In this document: positions 5,523-10,103 of the stretch, piece after piece
Layout of the letters: every line of letters starts with the position of its first letter
Numbering within the stretch: position 1 is the first letter of the stretch
Origin: Bacillota bacterium
Lineage (GTDB): Bacteria; Bacillota; Dethiobacteria; DTU022
Assembly: GCA_012510305.1 (NCBI GenBank)
Contig: JAAZIE010000334.1
Location: 1 to 10,103, forward strand
Reading direction: 5' to 3'
Length of the DNA: 10,103 nucleotides
Notes under the pieces: generated by a model
What the model saw: the letters and a program-made list of their open reading frames with translations, nothing else
Databases searched by the model: none
What the model was told of the DNA's origin: nothing
Program-made: the position numbers and the translations under genes

Positions 5523-7904
5523 TCACGATTCCCCGATGAGAACGACCACGGTCACTCCGCCGCCGCCCTCACCGGCGCCGCCGCCCCTCAGAGATTTCAC
5601 CAGGGGGTGCTCGCGCAGGTAGGCGCGCAGCCCTTCCTTCAGCTTTCCCGTCCCCTTGCCGTGAATCACCGTCACCTGGCCCAGCCCGGCCCAGAGAGCA
5701 TCGTCTAAGAGCTTATCCACCAGCGGGATCGATTCTTCCACGGTTTTACCCCGCACGCTGATCTCGGGCTTGATCTGCAGCTCTTTCTGGACGGTGTAAC
5801 CGCCCCGCGGCGGCGATACCGGCGGCGGAGGGCTTTTCACCCAGCGCCTGAGCTCACTTTGCGGCAGCTGCACCCGCATCTCCCCCACCTGCACCAGGGC
5901 TTGCTCGCCCTCCAGCGAGATAATTTCGCCTTTTTGCTGCAGGCTTTGCACAAAAACAGTTTTTCCGGCAGCCAGCTCGGCGGCGGGCAGCACCGGGGCC
6001 TCCCGGAGATGGGAAACGCTTTCCACTTCCCGGCGCAGATCTTGCAGGTTCCGGCGGGCCTCCCCGGCCCGGGCGACGGCGTCACCCCCGCCGCCCTGCC
6101 CCTTTAACTGCCGCAGCTCCCTGATGAGGTGATCGCTCGCGGACTTGGCCCGCCGGAGCAGTGTGCGGGCCTCGCTGCGGGCTTCCCCGAGGATCTCTTC
6201 CCGCCTGGCCTGCAGCTTCTCCCGTTCTTGCTCCAGTTCATCGCGCAGCGCCGCCGCTTCTTCGCGCTCGCGGGAGGCCGCGCGGCTTTCCCGGTCCAGC
6301 TGCTGCTGCTGCCCCACCAGGCTGCTGATCACTTTTTCCACCTCTGCATGGCCCCGTGAAAGATAACCCCTGGCCCCGGAGAGCACCGCCGGCTGCAGGC
6401 CCAGCTTCTCGGCGATGGCCAGGGCGTTGCTGCTGCCGGGGATCCCCTGGAGCAGGCGGTAGGTCGGCGCCAGCGTGGCCTCGTCAAATTCCATCGCCGC
6501 GTTCTGCATCCCCTCCTGGAGCTGGGCAAAGAGCTTCAGCTCGTTGATATGTGTTGTCGCCACGGTAATACCGCCGCGCTGTGAAAGGTGGGAGAGCATG
6601 GCCATGGCCAGGGCGGCCCCTTCGGAGGGGTCCGTTCCCGCCCCCAGCTCATCGAGAAGCGCCAGCGATGCGGCGCCATGTTCTTTTAGAAGAGAGATAA
6701 TATTTTTCAGGTGCCCTGAAAATGTGCTCAGCGACTGTTCAATGCTCTGCTCATCGCCGATATCCGCGCGGATGGAATCGAATACCGGAAACAGGCTGCG
6801 GCGCGATGCCGGGATATGCAGCCCGCTCTGCACCATGGCCGCCAGCAAACCTATCGTTTTCAGCGTAACCGTCTTGCCGCCGGTGTTGGGCCCGGTGATC
6901 ACCATGACCCGGCATCCCTGATCCATGGTCACCGTCAGCGGCACCGCCGCCTCCCCCAGGAGCGGGTGACGCGCCTCTTCGAGGTACAGCTGCGGGGCTC
7001 CCTCCAGCAGCAGCTGCGGCGGCGCCCCGTTCTGCTCCAGGCTGAGCCGCCCGCGGGCCACCACCAGGTCCAACCGCCCGTACAGGGAGCAGTCCTGAAG
7101 CAGCCTCTCCGTATTGGCCCCCACCTTGCCGCTGAGCTCCCTCAAGATGCGCTCCACCTCCTGCTCCGCTTCGTGGCGCACACCGGCCAGCTCGTTTTGC
7201 AGCTGCACCACCGGCAGCGGTTCGATGAAAAGGGTGGCTCCGCTGGCGGACTGATCGTGGACCACCCCGCCGATATGCCGGCGGTACTCCTGTTTCACCG
7301 GCAGCACGTAGCGGCTGCCGCGGATGGTAATGAGCGCTTCCTGCAGCAGCTTTCTCTTTGCCGGATCATGCAGGTAGGAGTCAAGTTTTTCGCGAACTCT
7401 TTCCTGCAGGTTCCGCTCCCGGCGCCGCAGCGCCGCCAGGGCCGGTGAAGCGCGGTCGAGGACCTGCCCGTCGGGGTCGATACAGCGGACCAGTTCTCCG
7501 GCCAGGCCGCTCAAGCCGTCGAAGGAGGCCGCCAGCCCTTTCAGCAGGGGGTAGAGCCGGGCCTGATCGTCCTTTTCAAAAAGACGCTGCCAGCGGCGCA
7601 CCCCTTTCAAAAATTGGCTCACCACGGCCAGTTCGCCGCCCCGCAGCGTGCCTCCTTTGGCCGCCCGGCCGGCCAGGGGGGCGATATCTTCGGCCTCATA
7701 AATGGAAAAGCCCGCCCGGGAGCAGAGCAGGCGTCCCTCACCGGTCTCGTCAAGGCGCCTCTCCACGACAACCCGGTCCGCGGCAGGCAGCAAATTTTCC
7801 GCCGCCCGCCGGCCCATGGGGGTAACGGTCAGCGCAGCCAGCCTCCGCCTGATCTCGTCAAATTCGAGCGCCTCGACCTCGCGGTCAGTGATCACCTTTT
7901 TCAT
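5523..7904 (-). CDS. mutS2: MutS2: MutS-family ATPase with coiled coil, KOW-like and C-terminal Smr domains
   Basis: MutS2 proteins act on branched DNA in recombination control and, in Bacillus, on collided ribosomes. The ATG at 7904 gives 793 residues, normal for the family; an upstream in-frame extension of 46 codons overlaps the glycosylase gene and is not homologous to MutS2. The N-terminus (MKKVITDREVEALEFDEI) is typical, as is the core segment GSRYVLPVKQEYRRHIGGVVHDQSASG (written here only as a pointer, about residues 195-221). Walker A GPNTGGKT is at about 338-345 and Walker B LALLDELGAGTD puts Asp at 418 and Glu at 419. A long charged coiled coil follows (about 515-600), then a KOW-like beta domain and an Smr domain from about 715 with IHGKGTGKLKEGL. 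The Smr entry motif reads ISVRG where LDLRG is usual, so the acidic residue is Ser (716). The start codon overlaps the TGA of the upstream glycosylase gene by one base, implying translational coupling. Confidence 0.96.
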   Translation of the reverse strand: MKKVITDREVEALEFDEIRRRLAALTVTPMGRRAAENLLPAADRVVVERRLDETGEGRLLCSRAGFSIYEAEDIAPLAGRAAKGGTLRGGELAVVSQFLKGVRRWQRLFEKDDQARLYPLLKGLAASFDGLSGLAGELVRCIDPDGQVLDRASPALAALRRRERNLQERVREKLDSYLHDPAKRKLLQEALITIRGSRYVLPVKQEYRRHIGGVVHDQSASGATLFIEPLPVVQLQNELAGVRHEAEQEVERILRELSGKVGANTERLLQDCSLYGRLDLVVARGRLSLEQNGAPPQLLLEGAPQLYLEEARHPLLGEAAVPLTVTMDQGCRVMVITGPNTGGKTVTLKTIGLLAAMVQSGLHIPASRRSLFPVFDSIRADIGDEQSIEQSLSTFSGHLKNIISLLKEHGAASLALLDELGAGTDPSEGAALAMAMLSHLSQRGGITVATTHINELKLFAQLQEGMQNAAMEFDEATLAPTYRLLQGIPGSSNALAIAEKLGLQPAVLSGARGYLSRGHAEVEKVISSLVGQQQQLDRESRAASREREEAAALRDELEQEREKLQARREEILGEARSEARTLLRRAKSASDHLIRELRQLKGQGGGGDAVARAGEARRNLQDLRREVESVSHLREAPVLPAAELAAGKTVFVQSLQQKGEIISLEGEQALVQVGEMRVQLPQSELRRWVKSPPPPVSPPRGGYTVQKELQIKPEISVRGKTVEESIPLVDKLLDDALWAGLGQVTVIHGKGTGKLKEGLRAYLREHPLVKSLRGGGAGEGGGGVTVVVLIGES

Positions 7905-8497
7905 CACAGCGGTCTTCTCCTTGAGACATACTCGTTGTCTTTGATATAAAAACGGAGCAGCTTCTCCTTTGCCCGGCTGATCCCGATCCGGGGAGAGCTG
8001 AGCACCGCTTCCCGAGCCACCTCGCGCCCGGCGGAGAGCCACAGCGGGGAACGGCGCAGATCATGCTCATCGAGGCTCCGGTCGATGGCCATCGCCTGGC
8101 AGAGCTTCCCCGGGCCGTTGGCCAGCTCGACCAGGCTTTTCTTTTTGCCGCGCCGCCTCTGCATCAGCTCCACACCGGCAGCCGGCTCCAGCGCCCGGAT
8201 CAAAACGGCCTCGCCGGTGCCGGTGGGGGCGGTCACCACATTAAAACAATTATGATTGCCGTAGATAAAATAGATGTACGCCCTTCCGGGCGGCCCGAAC
8301 ATGGCCGCGTTGCGCCCGGTCCGCCCGCGAAAAGCATGGCAGGCGGGATCATTTTGGCTCACGTACGCCTCTGTCTCCACGATTATCCCCGCGGCCAGGC
8401 CGGCGTCGCTGCGGCGGCAGAGCAGCTGCCCCAGCAGGGCGCGGGCCACGCTGACGGTATCACCCTCATAGAAGGAGGGTTCCAAGGGCGGCAGCAA
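7904..8497 (-). CDS. 3-methyladenine DNA glycosylase, AAG/MPG family
   Basis: This enzyme removes alkylated and deaminated purines from DNA, leaving an abasic site for base excision repair. The 197 residues match the family length. Visible signatures are VETEAY (about 40-45; the second Glu, 43, is the likely general base and Tyr45 an intercalation or stacking residue), HAFRGRTGRNAAMFGPPG (about 54-71), YIYFIYGNHNCFNVVT, EAVLIRALEP and GPGKLCQAMAI. No key motif is missing. The start is a TTG at 8497, preceded by AAGGGTGATC, a good match to the 16S anti-Shine-Dalgarno at suitable spacing. That site overlaps the polX stop codon, with a 6-nt gap between the genes. The TGA at its end shares one base with the mutS2 ATG. 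The gene is therefore embedded in a polX-mutS2 unit, which points to co-expression with repair functions. Confidence 0.95.
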   Translation of the reverse strand: MLPPLEPSFYEGDTVSVARALLGQLLCRRSDAGLAAGIIVETEAYVSQNDPACHAFRGRTGRNAAMFGPPGRAYIYFIYGNHNCFNVVTAPTGTGEAVLIRALEPAAGVELMQRRRGKKKSLVELANGPGKLCQAMAIDRSLDEHDLRRSPLWLSAGREVAREAVLSSPRIGISRAKEKLLRFYIKDNEYVSRRRPL

Positions 8498-8512
8498 AGG
8501 AGATCACCCTTT
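8498..8512 (-). promoter_or_regulatory. ribosome binding site joining polX stop and glycosylase TTG start
   Basis: The minus strand reads AAAGGGTGATCTCCT directly before the TTG at 8497. GGTGATC pairs with the 16S 3' end, and the polX TGA lies inside it, so a ribosome finishing polX could start the glycosylase. Confidence 0.55.
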
Positions 8513-10103
8513 CCGGCGCCGCTTCACCGACAGCGCTTCTTTCAACTGCGCCGGGGGAAGGGTATTTAAAAAGTTTTCCGGCCCCAGCCCGCCGCGCCGG
8601 GCGGCGGTAACCCCGTAGACCATATCTGCCAGCGTAGCCGTGGAGTGGGCATCGGTATTCACCGCCAGGCGCACTCCCTTGCGGTGCGCCCTGCCGAGAT
8701 ATTTTTCGGAAAGATCGAGGCGCTGCGGCGAAGAATTGATCTCCAGGGCCGTCCCCGTCTCCGCAGCTTTCTCGATGAGCTTCTTTACATCCACCTGGTA
8801 CGGACCGCGGCTGCCGATGAGGCGCCCGGTGGGATGCCCGATCAGATCCACCGCCGGGTGCTCCATCGCCCGGCAGATCCGGGCAGTCATCTCCCGGCGC
8901 CCCTGCCTGAAATTGCTGTGCACCGAAGCGATGACCAGCTCCAGTGCGCCAAGAAGATCATTGGGCAGATCCAGGGAGCCGTCGCCCAGGATATCCACCT
9001 CTATCCCGGTGAAAACAAAGCAGCCCTTCTTTTGGCGCAGCTTTTTGATCTGCTCCATCTGCCGAGCGAGCTGCTCCACCGAAAGACCCCCGGCGATCTT
9101 CAGCGAGGGAGAGTGATCGGTAATGGCGATGTAGCGGTAGCCCCGGGCCGTGGCGGCCTCGCGAATCTCTTCAATGGTGGCGCTGCCGTCGCTCCAATCG
9201 CTGTGGATATGCAGATCACCCCGGATATGGGCCTGCTCCAGCAATCGCGGCAGCTTCCCGGCGGCGGCAGCGGCGATTTCGCCGCTCCCTTCCCTTAGCT
9301 CGGGCGGGACAAACTGCAGCCCCAGGGTGCGGTAAAGATCGCCTTCCGCCGGAAGATCAACCCGGCTCTCTTCCCTGAAGAGAGCGCTGCCCTCCAGCTG
9401 AAAGCCCTTCGCCGCAGCGTGCTCCCGCAGCTGCGCCCAGTGCTCCGGCGAACCGGTCAACCGGACCAGGCCGGCCGCATATTCAAAAGGGCTAAAAAGC
9501 GTCACCTGCACCGGCATCCCCACCACCGTCTCCAGGTAAAAGCTGTCGCCGGCCTGCCTTAAACTGCTGACTCCGGGCATCTCCAGCAAGAGCTCCCCCA
9601 GTGCTTCCGGCGATCCCTCCCCCAGCGACGCCGCCACGATTACTTCAGGGGCGGTTTCCGTACCCCGCCTCACCTTGCCGGCCGGAGAGCTGGAAAGCAC
9701 CGCGGGCAGCTGATCCAGGTAAGCGCAAACCCGCTCCGCCAGGGGTACAGCGATGCCCCGGTGAAAACCCTCCTTTTCACCCTCCCCTTTCCGAAAAAAA
9801 TCGAGCACATTTTGCTGCAGCCCCTCGCCCATACCGGGCAGCCCGGCTACCTCGCCGCACCGCGCCGCCCGCTCCAGCTGCTCCAAGTTTTCCAAGTCCA
9901 GCTGCTCCACCAGTTTTCCCGCGGTCCTGTGCCCCACGCCGGGGATGGAAAAAAGCACCAGCAGATCCGGGGATACCTGCTCTTCCAGCCGGGCCAAAAA
10001 GGCGCTGCGGCCGGTCTTGACCAGCTCTTTGATCTTGGTCGAGAGCACCGGCCCGATCCCGGGGAGCTCTTCCAAGCGCTCCCCGTCAACAAGAGCAGCC
10101 AGG
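8504..10103 (-). CDS. polX: PolX-family protein with intact PHP nuclease domain and degenerate polymerase active site (N-terminus beyond window)
   Basis: PolX proteins combine helix-hairpin-helix DNA binding, an X-family polymerase core and a C-terminal PHP metallo-nuclease used in DNA repair. The open frame enters from the right edge, so 532 residues are visible of about 570; the TTG at 10075 is an internal Leu in LEELPGIGP, not a start. From the N-terminus there are two HhH segments (LPGIGPVLSTKIKEL; IPGVGHRTAGKLVEQL with LPGMGEGL) and a polymerase-like core. The core includes SPAGKVRRGTETAPEVIV, VQVTLF and LTGSPEH, followed by FVPPELREGSGEI. The PHP domain carries GDLHIHSDWSDG, ITDHS, GIEVDIL, SVHS, GHPTGRL and NTDAHS. 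All nine expected PHP metal ligands are present. The polymerase site is not: where PolX has GS..RR..ET..D.D there is GK..RR..ET..E.I (9638-9646), and the third Asp is Gln (9506-9508). It probably acts as a 3'-5' exonuclease or AP endonuclease only. It is the first visible gene of the glycosylase/mutS2 run. Confidence 0.93.
   Translation of the reverse strand, partial: LAALVDGERLEELPGIGPVLSTKIKELVKTGRSAFLARLEEQVSPDLLVLFSIPGVGHRTAGKLVEQLDLENLEQLERAARCGEVAGLPGMGEGLQQNVLDFFRKGEGEKEGFHRGIAVPLAERVCAYLDQLPAVLSSSPAGKVRRGTETAPEVIVAASLGEGSPEALGELLLEMPGVSSLRQAGDSFYLETVVGMPVQVTLFSPFEYAAGLVRLTGSPEHWAQLREHAAAKGFQLEGSALFREESRVDLPAEGDLYRTLGLQFVPPELREGSGEIAAAAAGKLPRLLEQAHIRGDLHIHSDWSDGSATIEEIREAATARGYRYIAITDHSPSLKIAGGLSVEQLARQMEQIKKLRQKKGCFVFTGIEVDILGDGSLDLPNDLLGALELVIASVHSNFRQGRREMTARICRAMEHPAVDLIGHPTGRLIGSRGPYQVDVKKLIEKAAETGTALEINSSPQRLDLSEKYLGRAHRKGVRLAVNTDAHSTATLADMVYGVTAARRGGLGPENFLNTLPPAQLKEALSVKRRRKG

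Noticed and set aside
6475..7448. Plus-strand open frames inside mutS2
   Set aside because: They are high-GC antisense shadows with Arg/Pro/Ser-rich products and no ribosome site; mutS2 on the minus strand explains the region.
7905..8042. N-terminal extension of mutS2 by 46 codons
   Set aside because: It lies wholly inside the glycosylase gene in another frame and has no MutS2 similarity; the ATG at 7904 gives the standard N-terminus.
10073..10075. TTG at 10075 as the polX start
   Set aside because: The frame continues upstream to the window edge as LAALVDGERLEELPGIG, matching PolX sequence before the first HhH motif, so the true start is outside the window.

Overview
The window looks like chromosomal DNA from a fairly GC-rich low-oxygen Firmicute, probably of the Clostridia (Peptococcaceae or Moorella-like). 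This is an inference from three things. Coding regions are GC-rich while the one long intergenic region is AT-rich. Shine-Dalgarno sites are strong AGGAGG types and TTG starts are frequent. The gene content (polX next to mutS2, a class A PBP with C-terminal Fn3 domains, an NDP-forming acyl-CoA synthetase) fits that group. No mobile element, CRISPR array, tRNA or rRNA was seen.

Layout. Positions 1-1812 (minus strand) hold most of an NDP-forming acyl-CoA synthetase whose C-terminus lies beyond the left edge. Positions 1813-2113 are an AT-rich divergent regulatory region with a perfect 9-bp dyad built from two opposed extended -10 boxes and several copies of TAAAATG. Positions 2114-5131 (plus strand) encode a large bifunctional penicillin-binding protein, followed by a clear intrinsic terminator. 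Positions 5198-10103 (minus strand) are a compact run transcribed right to left: polX (5' end beyond the window), a 3-methyladenine DNA glycosylase gene, mutS2, and a small unrecognised gene. The first three are coupled: a 6-nt gap carries the glycosylase start, and the glycosylase stop overlaps the mutS2 start by one base.

How the genes relate. The right-hand run is a genome-maintenance cluster. The most notable point is that the PolX protein keeps every metal-binding residue of its PHP nuclease domain but has lost all three polymerase carboxylates (Asp to Glu, Ile and Gln). It probably works as a nuclease or AP-endonuclease scaffold and not as a polymerase. A base-removing glycosylase is encoded directly downstream, so a glycosylase plus AP-incision repair pair is a reasonable hypothesis. 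The MutS2 protein has intact Walker motifs, but the usual acidic residue of its Smr LDxRG-type motif is a serine. The left half joins cell-wall synthesis and acyl-CoA/ATP metabolism only through a shared divergent control region.
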